Shown here: positions 7,473-16,921 of the stretch, piece by piece
How positions within the stretch are numbered: the first letter of the stretch is position 1
How the letters are laid out: the number at the start of each line of letters is the position of its first letter
NCBI RefSeq assembly: GCF_024433635.1
Contig: NZ_WNJZ01000005.1
Coordinates: 54,302-118,301, forward strand
Source: Ruminococcus sp. zg-924
GTDB taxonomy: Bacteria; Bacillota; Clostridia; Oscillospirales; Acutalibacteraceae
Reading direction: 5' to 3'
Length of the DNA: 64,000 bases
Program-made: the position numbers and the translations under genes
Notes under the pieces: generated by a model
Databases searched by the model: none
What the model was told of the DNA's origin: nothing
Seen by the model: only the letters and a program-made list of their open reading frames with translations

Positions 7473-7692
7473 TTTTCTCACCTCCTTCCTCCATAACGTA
7501 ATTGATGACATTGACCTTCGGTATCTTAAAGGCATTTCCAATTTTGATGCCGGAGATATATCCGTCATTAATCAGGTCATATACCAAGTGTCGGCTAATG
7601 CCCAGCATCTTCTGAAGCTGAGCAACGGTTACGATGTCCGGATAGTCCGGAAACATCATCTTGTAGAGTTCTCTTAACTCTGATTTTCTCAT
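7462..7692 (-). CDS. Excisionase-like small HTH protein
   Basis: A 76-residue protein starts behind AAAGGAGGTTAAAAAGCT. The core reads VTVAQLQKMLGISRHLVYDLINDG, followed by IKIGNAFKIPKVNVINYV. This is the MerR-like helix-turn-helix and wing of the excisionase (HTH_17) family. Its last codons overlap the start of the RepA-like ATPase by 11 bases, so translation is probably coupled. It is a paralogue of the HTH gene at 20005-20241 (both have D-P-D-V, L-G-I-S-R-H and a wing ending in IPK). It may regulate the operon or help excision. Confidence 0.82.
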   Translation of the reverse strand: MRKSELRELYKMMFPDYPDIVTVAQLQKMLGISRHLVYDLINDGYISGIKIGNAFKIPKVNVINYVMEEGGEKNAS

Positions 7693-8093
7693 AGCTTTTT
7701 AACCTCCTTTACAGCTATGTAAGAAGGCAGCTATCGCAAGGAAGCAACGCCTACGGTAACTACCTTTGCCGTTCTATCCGAACATCGTTCCTGCCCCGGG
7801 CTCTCACCGGAACGTTTTGTTTTTCTTGGCACGCTTGCTTTTTCGGAAGATCGTGGCATACTTCCCTGAAAAACATATTCTGCTCGGACGGTCATTTAAT
7901 TGTAACGAGGGGCTTTTCTGTTTTTATCCCTCTACTTGTTCCGAATGGGATCAGGGAATGTACACCCCCCTCTACAGAAAAAAATTTTCAGCTAAAAATA
8001 AAAAACAGCCGGAAACCCTTTATTTACGGGAATTTTCGGCTGAAAAAATATTTTGAAAATTTTTTGAAATAGATAGAAAAACGGGTAAGAATC
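7693..8093. other. Gene-free stretch between divergent operons
   Basis: About 400 bases lie between the start of the maintenance operon and the promoter of the ATPase gene. An open frame on the plus strand (7766-8056) has no ribosome site and no recognisable protein pattern, and it runs through a terminator-like hairpin, so I leave it out. The G+C-richer part at 7740-7830 has CGTTCC/GGAACG pairing and could hold a replication origin or a regulatory site. I see nothing decisive. Confidence 0.4.
8006..8043 (-). terminator. Hairpin with T-run on the minus strand
   Basis: CAGCCGGAAA-CCC pairs with GGG-AATTTTCGGCTG, and on the minus strand it is followed by TTTTTTATTTTT. It would stop transcription entering the maintenance operon from the right. 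Confidence 0.5.
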
Positions 8094-8102
8094 TGCTATA
8101 AT
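8094..8102 (+). promoter_or_regulatory. Extended -10 promoter of the ATPase gene
   Basis: TGCTATAAT at 8094-8102 is an extended -10 box. No good -35 box is seen. The gene starts 37 bases downstream. Confidence 0.5.
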
Positions 8103-8138
8103 GATAAAAAGGTCAACTTATGATATGACGGTGATGCT

Positions 8139-9515
8139 ATGATTTTAAAAAGAATACCCGACAAACTGAAAACAGATATTGAGCTGTTTCGCTCATCTCA
8201 TACCAACACTAACGATGTGATGTTCTTCTCGGCAGATTCGGGAATGGGCAAAACCTATGCGGCGTTATCTTACTGTGCCGAAAATAAGGATAGCCTGTAC
8301 TTTTCTTTTCGGCATATCAGCGCTGAGCTTGCTCTAAAAACATTTGCGGAGCGTTATCCCGACATCTTTAAAGATTATACAAATTGGATAACGTTTTTTG
8401 ATTCTCTGCGGATTTATGGCGAAGAAAAACGCCCAATAGTCTTTTTTGACGACGTGGGCGAGCGAAATGATAAGAATGATTTTTATGCTGCGCTAAAGAA
8501 ATTTTTAGAAGAAAGTTGTTCTTGCGGAGTGCTTGTAATCTTAATAGGCAGACCATGGGAACAAATTGAAATTCCCTGTAAAACGGTATCTATAACGCCA
8601 TATTCAACGCAGGAGATTTCCGAAACGCTGTCCGTAAGTGACAAAGAATCGGTAAACATCTTTTCTTTTACGGCAGGCATTACTGAGCTTTTATCCTTAT
8701 ACGACACAAGTCTATCTTTTGAGGAAAATGTAAAGGTGGCGCTTCACATTAATTCGCCGTTTTACCGCTTAATGAATAATAAAATGTGTGAATGCTTCCG
8801 AACACCCGAAAGCTACAATACACTATTATATGCAATGGTAAAAGGTTATAATCGAATCAGCGAATTGGCAGCGTTTTCAGGTTATCCAAAAAACAAATGC
8901 GATAAATACATTAAAACTCTGTGTGAATTTGGTCTTGTTCGAAAAGAACCCGAAAGAAACGGTCATACAAAGTATTATCCGGCAAATAGTTATATTGCGC
9001 TGTGGTATAAAACTATGCTGACCGCCGTCCCAAATGCAGACGGAAGCTTTGGCGAAGATGTTTATGAGCGTTTTATGAGATATTTCAGCGATGTTGTTCT
9101 TTTCGCATTTTATAAAGAAATGTGTGCCTATTGGTTGGAGAAAAACATTAACTCTATTTCGACCGAATACATCGATACCAAAGATTTAAGCTATCAGAAC
9201 GTCAAAGTCGGCGATGTGACCTTTGATTTTGCCTGCGAGAAAAAACGTGCAGTATATGCGTATTACGATTCAACTCCCGGTGGAAAGCTTACGCAAAAGC
9301 TCTGGAAAGAGATTGAGAACAGTACTACAAAGGACAGACCGTTTTACGAGAATGAATATGTCATCTGCACCGTAAACCGTGTGCCGGACAGTTTTTGGAC
9401 TTTGAGTAAGCGTTATGATAATGTGCATATCGTTCAACTTAAATCTCTTTTTGCTACATATAACAAAGAATATAACCGCCGAATGCACCCACGCTTTGTT
9501 CCATCGTTTGTGTGA
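8139..9515 (+). CDS. AAA/STAND-like ATPase, DUF234-type architecture, degenerate C-terminus
   Basis: A 458-residue protein has Walker A SADSGMGKT at 31-39 and Walker B IVFFDD at 100-105, followed by a sensor-like LIGRPWE. A helical and winged-helix region (YNRISELAAFSGYPKNKCDKYI, about 245-275) resembles the HTH of archaeal-type ATPases, and the C-terminal domain is positioned like DUF234. The order is the same as in the ATPase at 16922-18319. The nuclease motif expected in DUF234-type domains is not evident here: VTFDFACEK is followed by AYYD rather than E-x-K. It is transcribed alone, between two strong hairpins. The function is unknown; defence, toxin-like and regulatory roles have all been suggested for such ATPases. 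Confidence 0.7.
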   Translation: MILKRIPDKLKTDIELFRSSHTNTNDVMFFSADSGMGKTYAALSYCAENKDSLYFSFRHISAELALKTFAERYPDIFKDYTNWITFFDSLRIYGEEKRPIVFFDDVGERNDKNDFYAALKKFLEESCSCGVLVILIGRPWEQIEIPCKTVSITPYSTQEISETLSVSDKESVNIFSFTAGITELLSLYDTSLSFEENVKVALHINSPFYRLMNNKMCECFRTPESYNTLLYAMVKGYNRISELAAFSGYPKNKCDKYIKTLCEFGLVRKEPERNGHTKYYPANSYIALWYKTMLTAVPNADGSFGEDVYERFMRYFSDVVLFAFYKEMCAYWLEKNINSISTEYIDTKDLSYQNVKVGDVTFDFACEKKRAVYAYYDSTPGGKLTQKLWKEIENSTTKDRPFYENEYVICTVNRVPDSFWTLSKRYDNVHIVQLKSLFATYNKEYNRRMHPRFVPSFV

Positions 9516-9619
9516 AATCAGTATGGATGCCAACAGCCCGCAAAAGTATTAACACTAAAGTTCTAAAGTGTCAATTTGATACTTTGGAATGGATTTAAAG
9601 GGTAAATATGGAGCAGAAA

Positions 9620-9657
9620 CAGCAAAAGGTCGCACCATCCGATGCGACCTTTTGCTG
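9620..9657. terminator. Strong bidirectional terminator
   Basis: CAGCAAAAGGTCGCA (9620-9634) pairs perfectly with TGCGACCTTTTGCTG (9643-9657). It separates two convergent genes, with T-rich flanks on both sides. Confidence 0.85.
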
Positions 9658-9664
9658 CTCTTTA

Positions 9665-10360
9665 TTATACTTTCAGGACGTCAATGTCCTCAAACATAAA
9701 CTGGATTTTATCGATTTTCTTTGCCGTGTGATAATGTCCGCAGTACCAACGCTTATAATTGAGATTTTTCTCAATTTTCCCAAGCCACTCCTCTGTACTT
9801 TTATCAACTGTACTTTGGTCAAGTCCCTGAATAAAGATCTCGACAGGTTCGTATTTTATGGGACAGGTGTGTGATAGGACAATATCGATTTTGTTTTCTC
9901 GGTGGGTAAGTTGCTCCTCTACATACGATTTGATTTCCTCAGAGGGCTGTTCGTTTTCGAACCACGCCCAGCCTCTCGAAAGGCGGCAAAATTTATCTAC
10001 GCTGTATGCACCGCCGATTACAATGCAGGAATACCCATCAAAGTTATAAACTTCTCCGTCCTTTGCGAAAAGGATCTTTGGATACTCCTTCTCATACCAA
10101 ACTGTTCCGCCGCAGTATTCCTTTGCTTGATATGTTGGAATATCCGTTGGACGCATTTCGTGGTTTCCGTGAATGCAGAACGTCGTAAACGAAAAGCTGT
10201 TCACAAAGTGCTTGCGGGTTTCATCTTTCCAGCCAGTGTAATAGTTCAGCCCTGCATCGCAGAGCACGATCATTGTATCATTCTCGGTAGGTTGTATTCG
10301 CTCCTCAAATTCGATAAAACGCCCGAAATCGCCGTGCGTATCTCCGGTTATGTAAAACAC
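9665..10360 (-). CDS. Calcineurin-like metallophosphoesterase
   Basis: The start is GTG at 10360, preceded by GGTGA; the protein has 231 residues. The metal-binding motifs are in family order: GDTHGDF at 6-12, the GD-x-G equivalent as CDAGLN at about 34-39 (Cys for Gly), GNHE at 65-68, LSHTCP at about 161, and GHYHTAKK near 210. This small cytosolic family occurs often in Firmicutes genomes and mobile elements, with activity on phosphomonoesters or diesters; the substrate here is unknown. The gene follows the defence operon and could be its last member or an independent passenger. Confidence 0.88.
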   Translation of the reverse strand: MFYITGDTHGDFGRFIEFEERIQPTENDTMIVLCDAGLNYYTGWKDETRKHFVNSFSFTTFCIHGNHEMRPTDIPTYQAKEYCGGTVWYEKEYPKILFAKDGEVYNFDGYSCIVIGGAYSVDKFCRLSRGWAWFENEQPSEEIKSYVEEQLTHRENKIDIVLSHTCPIKYEPVEIFIQGLDQSTVDKSTEEWLGKIEKNLNYKRWYCGHYHTAKKIDKIQFMFEDIDVLKV

Positions 10361-10398
10361 AATAATTCACCATCGCAAATAATTTGCTTTTTGACTCT

Positions 10399-10701
10399 TT
10401 ATAGATATTTCTCTTTAAGTAGCTTTGCTACCCGAATATGTGCAATATTTGAACTTTTATATAATTCTTCAACGACCTCAGGAACCGTCTTCTCAGAGAA
10501 TATACCCTTATTTTCTTTTTCTGTGTCGATTCCAAAATAGTTCAAAAAGGTCTTGCTTAACCAGCCTTTATATTCTTCCGTTCTAAACAACTTTTCCTCT
10601 ATTGCTGTTAAACTTAGTCCTTTAAAGAGATAATAGTATATAATTTCAGGTACAAGATCATCAATACTTCTGTGATTAAATAAATCATATGTCTTAAACA
10701 T
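10399..10701 (-). CDS. Small unknown protein at the end of the MORC/Z1 defence operon
   Basis: The start is the ATG at 10701, behind GAAAGGGGAATTTTT, giving 100 residues; the longer frame to 10740 lacks a ribosome site. It lies 26 bases after the PD-(D/E)XK nuclease gene and is probably co-transcribed. I do not recognise the family. It looks all-helical: IDDLVPEIIYYYLFKGLSL and VPEVVEELYKSSNI could each be helix-turn-helix-like units. No catalytic motif is visible. Possible roles are an accessory, an immunity-type factor or a regulator for the operon. Confidence 0.7.
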   Translation of the reverse strand: MFKTYDLFNHRSIDDLVPEIIYYYLFKGLSLTAIEEKLFRTEEYKGWLSKTFLNYFGIDTEKENKGIFSEKTVPEVVEELYKSSNIAHIRVAKLLKEKYL

Positions 10702-10727
10702 AAAAATTCCCCTTTCATTATGATAAT

Positions 10728-11672
10728 TCAACCAATCCATTTTTTTATGGTAGTTAAAGATAAGTTCTCAATACCGTCTAAGCAACAATCATATTCTGCA
10801 TTATATACTCCCTCAGGAGTTTTTTCGGCGAAATGCGGGACATTTGCTGCATCAAAAAACTTGATATTATTATCTAGGTATATTTTGTCATACTTAATAT
10901 CTTCAAGTAACTCTGAATCTATTTGAGTTGTTATGGCATCAATATGAAGCATTAATGCATAATTATCCGAGAAAAGAGAGCGCATTGAAGATATGACATC
11001 GCCCAAAGAAATGCCAAAGTCGCTTTTCTGAAGCATTATAGATGCAACTTTTATATCGTAAAGTTCGCTTAAAAGTTGGTCATGCTTAAAATGATGCGTA
11101 CGATCTGTTTTTAAAGTGGATTTAATCTCTAGTCTTTTTTCTTCATTTAACGAGAAATCGAATTTCATTCGATTTCTTGACTGCCAATACTTGCTAAGAT
11201 CAATCCCATTATTATAAAAATATTGTATTGTATATAGTTCTGCGAATAGTCCTTGCAGTTCCATCTCTGAAACTCTTTTTTTCTTATCGAATAATGTTGA
11301 GAGTGATGAAAAGAGTTTTGGCAAATAATATTGGTCATTTTCTGTTTCTTGAATTGCAAAAGCGTATGTTAGTCGTATAAAAGCTTCAATTTTTTCTTTG
11401 CTATGATCTTTACATATAAGAAGATGCATGGTTTTTTTCTGCAATACGCCATCAATAGAAAAAGTGCAGTTTCTATTATAAAAAAACTTTAGGGATCTTG
11501 TTTCCTGACAAATTGAATGTGTCTTTTGAGAAACCGAAGAAATCATAAATACTATTCTGCTCTGACTGTCAATTCCATAAAAACATTTTTGATTATCTGC
11601 CGCAAAGACCATGTAGTCCACTTCGGGTATGGTTATGGCAGAAATTCTGTTCATAATATCATTATATGTCAT
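10728..11672 (-). CDS. PD-(D/E)XK nuclease-motif protein (DUF4420-type), effector of the defence operon
   Basis: The 314-residue protein starts with an 11-base overlap into the Z1 helicase gene. The nuclease core is visible: ELQGLFAELYTI carries E145, FDFSL carries D172, and RLEIKST carries E182 and K184, together making E-D-ExK. This matches the PD-(D/E)XK-motif family that accompanies Z1-domain proteins in prokaryotic restriction-like operons. It probably cuts DNA that lacks the cognate 5-methylcytosine mark, or other target DNA licensed by the ATPases. The N-terminal domain (about 130 residues) is beta-rich and could recognise DNA. Confidence 0.82.
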   Translation of the reverse strand: MTYNDIMNRISAITIPEVDYMVFAADNQKCFYGIDSQSRIVFMISSVSQKTHSICQETRSLKFFYNRNCTFSIDGVLQKKTMHLLICKDHSKEKIEAFIRLTYAFAIQETENDQYYLPKLFSSLSTLFDKKKRVSEMELQGLFAELYTIQYFYNNGIDLSKYWQSRNRMKFDFSLNEEKRLEIKSTLKTDRTHHFKHDQLLSELYDIKVASIMLQKSDFGISLGDVISSMRSLFSDNYALMLHIDAITTQIDSELLEDIKYDKIYLDNNIKFFDAANVPHFAEKTPEGVYNAEYDCCLDGIENLSLTTIKKWIG

Positions 11673-13839
11673 TTTTTCTCACCACCAATCTGGACAATTC
11701 GTTTGCACACCACTCTGGCATATACATTGCCAAAACAGGAGAATAAAACTTAGTGCTCCCATTATTACTAGGCATAATATAGTGAATTTGCAACTGTAGA
11801 TGGTCAGGCTCTTTATCTGCTAAACTACGATCCCCTTCATAGTAGGAGGGACTTGATGTATTAGGATTTCGACCTTGGAATAACTGCTGAATTGTGCCAT
11901 CCTCGTTTATTTTACGAATGGAGTGCTCTTTATCACGTACCCAAACAATGTCGATTTCAGGATTCAGTTTAAGTTTTCTAAGTGCCTCATATAATAACTC
12001 AAAATACTCTTTGTTGAGTATCTCTCCGTCTGCGTATTTTAGATCAAATAGAACCTTTTCGCATAAATCAAAAAAAGATTGATTTCGTATAATAGCATGG
12101 ATCTGAACGGGATTATATTTTTCAGTTATAACCAGATCTTTATTATCGTTACGATACTTCATAATAATTTGTTTGTTAAATTCCGCATCGAGTTCAGAAA
12201 AGTTAAATAATTTCTGAGGTTTCCACTCAGAGAGCTCATACTGTTCAGTTCTTGCCACATTTCTACGGGTAAGTTGCAAAAAAGCACTTCTCGCTAAAGT
12301 AAAGATGCGCGGCATGTCTTTAAATGGAATTCCCCGATCTTGAGCTCGTTCAATAGATGCCCACATATCTTCATCATGCTCTAAAATGCTAGTGAAATCG
12401 TCTTTAATATCTTTTGTAGTAAAGACACGACAAACGTCAAGGTATTTTGCTTTATACCCAAACCAACGAGCTCGCTGCTCTGTGTTGTCTACATTACTTT
12501 TTCCTTTTGCCCGTCTTGTTATATATGTAACAGAAAGACCTTTAATCGTTATTCCACGTTCTACTAGGTTGCCGCCAACAAATATGTTAGTTTTGTATAG
12601 GGCGGAATTTTCGCTGGCATTTTCTTCACTATTGCAAATCAAAACAGGTGAACATTCCTTGATTCGGTCAAGTATTGTTTTTTCAAGTTCGTTAAAGGGT
12701 ACGCAAATTACACCATCATTAACAAATGATTGATATGCATTTAAAAGCTGCTTTTGAAGCGATATATAAGAGATGTCATTTCTACCGGAAAGTTTAATTT
12801 TTGCTTTGGTTTTCCAGTCAGATAGGATTGTTTGAATTTTGTTTACAACAATTCTATGATCATATTTCTTTTGACTTGGGTGAATGAGCATCGCATGATT
12901 CCCAACATCTCCTCGACTTCTTCTAATTGCATTACCTACAAAAAACATCGCCATTGCATTGTAAACAGATTGCGGAACGCCAACATCATCCAAAAGATTG
13001 CCTTCTGTGGGCGGAATTTCATATATAAATTTATCACAATTTTCCCCATGGAACTCTTGAAGACCGCAATAGCCTTCACCCGGATAGACTAATTCCCCGA
13101 AATCAGGAGCAAGTTTGTCAAATGCTTTTATCAAAATATTTGCCTGTGGGGTTGCTGTAATAGATAAAAAGCAATGTCGATTTAATCTGTTTTTCAATTT
13201 TACGACAGATTCATATGTTGTACTCATAGAATTCAAATATGCTTTGGCATTTAAGGTGGCTTGATCCCCTTCATCATCAATAACAAGTATTGGCTGATTA
13301 GCCAAATAATTATTATCAAAAATTTCAGCAATTTGATCTATGTGCTTATAATGTTTCAATCCTACTATAATCACTTTACGACCATTTTCTATAAATTCCT
13401 TAATTTGCTCAGGATTAATAAGGGATTTATTATCATTGGTTTTCAAAACTGTAAGTTTTTCCGCATCAACATTAAATGCAGATTTTATTCGGGAAGCATT
13501 TTGCTTTAACAGTTGGAGCGTATTCCCTCCTAAAACTACAGCAATGTTATATCCGTTATCAAAAGCCAATGCAAGAACTGAAATGAAATTTGAAGTCTTG
13601 CCGCTCTGAACCTTGCCGATTACAATACCTGTTTCCGCAACGCTGGTTTCGTGTTGGGGATTCGGGCATCTACTTAAAATGCGTGTGGCATTTGAAAATA
13701 ATGAGTCAATCGCTTCCGGTGTCATATCATCATTGATCATTTGCCTTTCAACGTTACTTCTAAAATAACCATCAAATTTAATAGTCCATGGTGTCTGGTT
13801 ATCATCTAGAAGAGCAACGGGAATCAATTCATTAGTCAT
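11662..13839 (-). CDS. Z1-domain superfamily II helicase-like ATPase
   Basis: The start is the ATG at 13839, overlapping the upstream stop as TGATG, with AAAGGGTGATAATTG as ribosome site; this gives 725 residues. Helicase motifs are GKVQSGKT (Walker A, about 75-82), ILVIDDEGDQA (Walker B, DDEGD) and SITATPQA (motif III). The middle region has the Z1 phrase FVGGNLVERGITIKGL followed by QRARWFGYK, which includes the arginine finger-like RARW. Z1 proteins are known from R-M-like operons with MutL/MORC-type ATPases. It would translocate on or remodel DNA for the nuclease encoded just downstream. Confidence 0.9.
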   Translation of the reverse strand: MTNELIPVALLDDNQTPWTIKFDGYFRSNVERQMINDDMTPEAIDSLFSNATRILSRCPNPQHETSVAETGIVIGKVQSGKTSNFISVLALAFDNGYNIAVVLGGNTLQLLKQNASRIKSAFNVDAEKLTVLKTNDNKSLINPEQIKEFIENGRKVIIVGLKHYKHIDQIAEIFDNNYLANQPILVIDDEGDQATLNAKAYLNSMSTTYESVVKLKNRLNRHCFLSITATPQANILIKAFDKLAPDFGELVYPGEGYCGLQEFHGENCDKFIYEIPPTEGNLLDDVGVPQSVYNAMAMFFVGNAIRRSRGDVGNHAMLIHPSQKKYDHRIVVNKIQTILSDWKTKAKIKLSGRNDISYISLQKQLLNAYQSFVNDGVICVPFNELEKTILDRIKECSPVLICNSEENASENSALYKTNIFVGGNLVERGITIKGLSVTYITRRAKGKSNVDNTEQRARWFGYKAKYLDVCRVFTTKDIKDDFTSILEHDEDMWASIERAQDRGIPFKDMPRIFTLARSAFLQLTRRNVARTEQYELSEWKPQKLFNFSELDAEFNKQIIMKYRNDNKDLVITEKYNPVQIHAIIRNQSFFDLCEKVLFDLKYADGEILNKEYFELLYEALRKLKLNPEIDIVWVRDKEHSIRKINEDGTIQQLFQGRNPNTSSPSYYEGDRSLADKEPDHLQLQIHYIMPSNNGSTKFYSPVLAMYMPEWCANELSRLVVRKNDI

Positions 13840-15422
13840 CAATTATCACCCTTTCTGACGCTGTCTAGAATTTCGTTCATTTTCACTCTTATATCTCCTG
13901 CGTCAATTCTCCCGTCGGGAGATTGCATAAAAGACTCTACCTCAGCAAGCACTAAAGAAATCGCCATTTTCATCATTATTGGCAAAAATTCCTTTTTTTC
14001 GATTAGCGGTTTAAAAAAGGAATGTCTCATATTAATTGATAAAGTGTATTCATGTTTATCATTATTTTCCACCAACAACCAGTGTGCGGCAGGACTTGAC
14101 ATATCGAGAATTATATGAAAAAGATATGAAATCCCCTTGTAAGTGAAAGAATAGTCAACATGGCTTCCGCCCTCTACCGCAACACAATCATCGTCAGCAA
14201 CAACCTCTTCCGGTTCATTTTGTGATTCGCTTTTAGAGAATTCCGGCGTATCAGACTCAAGACTTGCAGGAGTCTCAGATTTCTCCGAATCATCAATAAT
14301 TTCTACATTTGCGTTTTCAACAACTCCTGAGTCTGATAGCCCCTGAACTGCAGCATTTACCAGATCATTTGTATTTATTTTTTCCCGCACTCGAATAATA
14401 TCAGCTTTCCGTCGATAGTCTTGGGTTAATTCTTTGAGTTTGTCAATAAACGCTTCTTCTAGACCGCTATTATGCCAATCAAAGTTATCTTTGGCTTGTG
14501 TTACTGGCCAATTGTCCATGCTTAACTCGCCGTACAAACGTTGCCAAGCATAGGAGTTTGAATCTCCAAATAACTCACTGGGGCGATAATTCCCCTCGGT
14601 TCCTCCAATTATTACCCGTCCACGCCGCAAGAGGGTGAATCCGGCATCTTTTACACTACCGGGTATCCGAATGGCAACAAATCCAGAAACTTTTAACTGC
14701 TTGCCTTCGTGGTCTATTTCAAAATCAATTTCTTTCTTCCACTCTTTAATTTGACCATTAATTTCTTCTTTAAATACAGGTGCCTCCTTGAATTGGAGAA
14801 GGTTACCATTATAATATATTTTTACATAGCCACTACGAATATCCTCTCTATATGTACTGCTTAATAACTCCTTAACCTTTCCAATTGTACGAGAGCCTTT
14901 TATTTTTTTATTTAGATTTCTAATGACGATTTTAGTAAAGTGATCTTTGGAACTAACTATTTCTTCTTGAACATCAATCTCTTCTGTTCGGTATTTTCCA
15001 AGTTCATCAATATTGATTTCTGTGTAATATTTGTTTTTTGAGTTCAAACGCGTAGACTCGACAGACCACAATGATCCAAACCAGCAAGCCGCAGTTTTCA
15101 GCCCCATCCCAAACTCATTGCGCCCAGTTGTATTTTGTGGGGGTTTATCAAGTATGACTGCTCGCTGAAAGTCAGACCATTCCATTCCGTATGCATCATC
15201 ACAGATCTCAATCCTATCGCCACCGTCTTTATCTTCGATATAATCAATGGTAATGCACAAACCTTTTGCATATTTTTGGGACATCAATTCATCTTTATGA
15301 TCATAAAAACTTTGTGTTGAATTATCCACGAACTCGGCTATAGCAGTCCATGGTTGATAACTCAGTCTTTTATATGTAGCATATACACTACTGGTAGGTC
15401 GAATATTGATTTTTTTAGCCAT
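13839..15422 (-). CDS. GHKL ATPase, MORC/MutL-like, of the defence operon
   Basis: The 527-residue protein has a complete GHKL ATP-binding site: N box AIAEFVDNSTQS (E30, D33, N34), G1 box EICDDAYGM (72-80), and the G2 lid GRNEFGMGLKTA (100-111). An S5-like second domain with ARG-type RRGRVIIGG (about 270) follows, then a coiled, acidic linker and a C-terminal domain. This is the layout of bacterial MORC/MutL homologues in restriction-like operons, which are believed to clamp DNA in an ATP-dependent way. It overlaps the methyltransferase gene by 8 bases and the helicase gene by 1 base, so the three are surely one unit. Confidence 0.9.
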   Translation of the reverse strand: MAKKINIRPTSSVYATYKRLSYQPWTAIAEFVDNSTQSFYDHKDELMSQKYAKGLCITIDYIEDKDGGDRIEICDDAYGMEWSDFQRAVILDKPPQNTTGRNEFGMGLKTAACWFGSLWSVESTRLNSKNKYYTEINIDELGKYRTEEIDVQEEIVSSKDHFTKIVIRNLNKKIKGSRTIGKVKELLSSTYREDIRSGYVKIYYNGNLLQFKEAPVFKEEINGQIKEWKKEIDFEIDHEGKQLKVSGFVAIRIPGSVKDAGFTLLRRGRVIIGGTEGNYRPSELFGDSNSYAWQRLYGELSMDNWPVTQAKDNFDWHNSGLEEAFIDKLKELTQDYRRKADIIRVREKINTNDLVNAAVQGLSDSGVVENANVEIIDDSEKSETPASLESDTPEFSKSESQNEPEEVVADDDCVAVEGGSHVDYSFTYKGISYLFHIILDMSSPAAHWLLVENNDKHEYTLSINMRHSFFKPLIEKKEFLPIMMKMAISLVLAEVESFMQSPDGRIDAGDIRVKMNEILDSVRKGDN

Positions 15423-16890
15423 TTGTCTGCACCTGCCTTTGTGTTGTCTTTTTCCCTAACCTAAACAATTCGCTTGAAAACATACGGAGTAATTCAACAT
15501 TTACCGAATTACCCAGCTGCCGGTATGAAGTTGAATCAATATCACCAAATTCATAATCCGAAGCAAAACTTTGGAGTTTTGCAGCCTCCTTTGGTGTAAT
15601 ATATCGATAGTGATTAGCATCCCTATCCCATATAATTGGAGTGTTTTTCATCGCCACAAGAGATGGAAAATAATTTGGACGCTTTACTCGTACTCCCGAT
15701 TGTCTAATCTGAATTATTCCATCCTTTATAGATGAACAGTCGGTTCCAGCATTCCATTCAAACTTCTGATGTATTAATAATCGATCACACATATGATATT
15801 TTTCTAACCAGTTTTCAATAAACTCTATATTATTAACATACATAGTTCGGCTTTTCATCACTAGCTCTTTTTTCCAATCCGGCATTTCTTGAAATCCAAT
15901 CGTTTCATCATTCTTATACTCATCTTCATCATATATACCTATTCCTGCCTTATGAATCCAAAAAGGACTCGCTAACCCCTTTATATTGGCTCTGAACTCT
16001 TCCCAAATATTGAGTAACTCTTCAATCTCATTAGAAACATAATATTTGGAATCCACATTTTTATCTAGAATATAAGTCAAACAATTACCATTTTCAGCGC
16101 ATGGATGCTTTTTTTCGTCTATATGTAGCAACTTACGTGATAAGAAGCCATCAGGAAGTTTAATTCGTTTGTCGATGACGGATTCTTTAATTCCCAAGAT
16201 GAAAACTCGTTCACGTACTTGCGGAATTCCAAAATGATGAGGAGATTCTATGATAGGCTCTTCTGTTATAATAAAACCTTGATCCTTTAATTCTTTGCAA
16301 ATAATAGTCCAATTTTCATCCTTGTCTGCTAAATTTCGAACATTTTCCAAAATAATATATTTACATTCGGGATGTTCTCTTAGTATATCAATGATTCTGT
16401 AGAATAATTGACCTCTTTCGTCTTTCCAACCGTTATCTTTTTCAATCACATCAAACCCATTTTGAAGTCCTGCTTTTGAAAATGTTTGGCACGGGAAACC
16501 ACCGCACAGTACATCAAATTGAGGAATGATTTTCTTCTTTATTGCAGATTTTATATCTCCAGCAATAATAAATTCATCATTCTTACAGAAATTTTTTTTA
16601 TATACTTCTCTACATTGCAAACTTATATCACAAGCAAATACACAGTTCCCTCCTAGTGAGATCATCGCTTGATGAAAGCCACCTATGCCGCAGAATAAGT
16701 CAATAAAGGTAAAATTGTTATTGCCTTTATGCCTTCGATCCACTGGTTTGATTGCATCTTCTGGAATCATCCAACCCATCTTGGTGTCCTTATACGCTCC
16801 GCTTATTCGATTTTCCCGGCACAACTTAGAAACCATTCCAGTTCCAAGTCCCCACTCTTTAGCTTTATCTGCAATCCGACAATACTGCAT
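15415..16890 (-). CDS. DNA (cytosine-5) methyltransferase with N-terminal HTH domain
   Basis: The 491-residue enzyme shows the C5 methyltransferase motifs in order: I FIDLFCGIGGF (62-72), IV GGFPCQTFS (129-137, catalytic Cys134), VI ENV (182-184), VIII QVRER (224-228), and X near LGNSVNVELL at the C-terminus. The target-recognition region lies at about 290-400. The first 50 residues are a separate helix-turn-helix-like unit (ADKAKEWGLGTGMVSKLCRE then MGWMIPEDA), which suggests self-regulation as in some other C5 enzymes. It is the modification partner of the MORC/Z1/nuclease genes. The recognition sequence cannot be deduced here. Confidence 0.93.
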   Translation of the reverse strand: MQYCRIADKAKEWGLGTGMVSKLCRENRISGAYKDTKMGWMIPEDAIKPVDRRHKGNNNFTFIDLFCGIGGFHQAMISLGGNCVFACDISLQCREVYKKNFCKNDEFIIAGDIKSAIKKKIIPQFDVLCGGFPCQTFSKAGLQNGFDVIEKDNGWKDERGQLFYRIIDILREHPECKYIILENVRNLADKDENWTIICKELKDQGFIITEEPIIESPHHFGIPQVRERVFILGIKESVIDKRIKLPDGFLSRKLLHIDEKKHPCAENGNCLTYILDKNVDSKYYVSNEIEELLNIWEEFRANIKGLASPFWIHKAGIGIYDEDEYKNDETIGFQEMPDWKKELVMKSRTMYVNNIEFIENWLEKYHMCDRLLIHQKFEWNAGTDCSSIKDGIIQIRQSGVRVKRPNYFPSLVAMKNTPIIWDRDANHYRYITPKEAAKLQSFASDYEFGDIDSTSYRQLGNSVNVELLRMFSSELFRLGKKTTQRQVQTNG

Positions 16891-16921
16891 AGGATTTTTA
16901 CTCTTCTTTCTTTTTAATTCA

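Noticed and set aside
7766..8056. Plus-strand open frame of 96 codons
   Set aside because: No ribosome site, no protein-like pattern, and it crosses a terminator-like hairpin.
9902..10540. Plus-strand open frame of 212 codons
   Set aside because: It is antisense to the phosphoesterase, whose metal motifs are clear, and shows no motif of its own.
10399..16890. DISARM or BREX system
   Set aside because: Signature genes (DrmA/DrmB, PglX/PglZ/BrxC) are absent; Z1, MORC-like ATPase and PD-(D/E)XK point to a different class.
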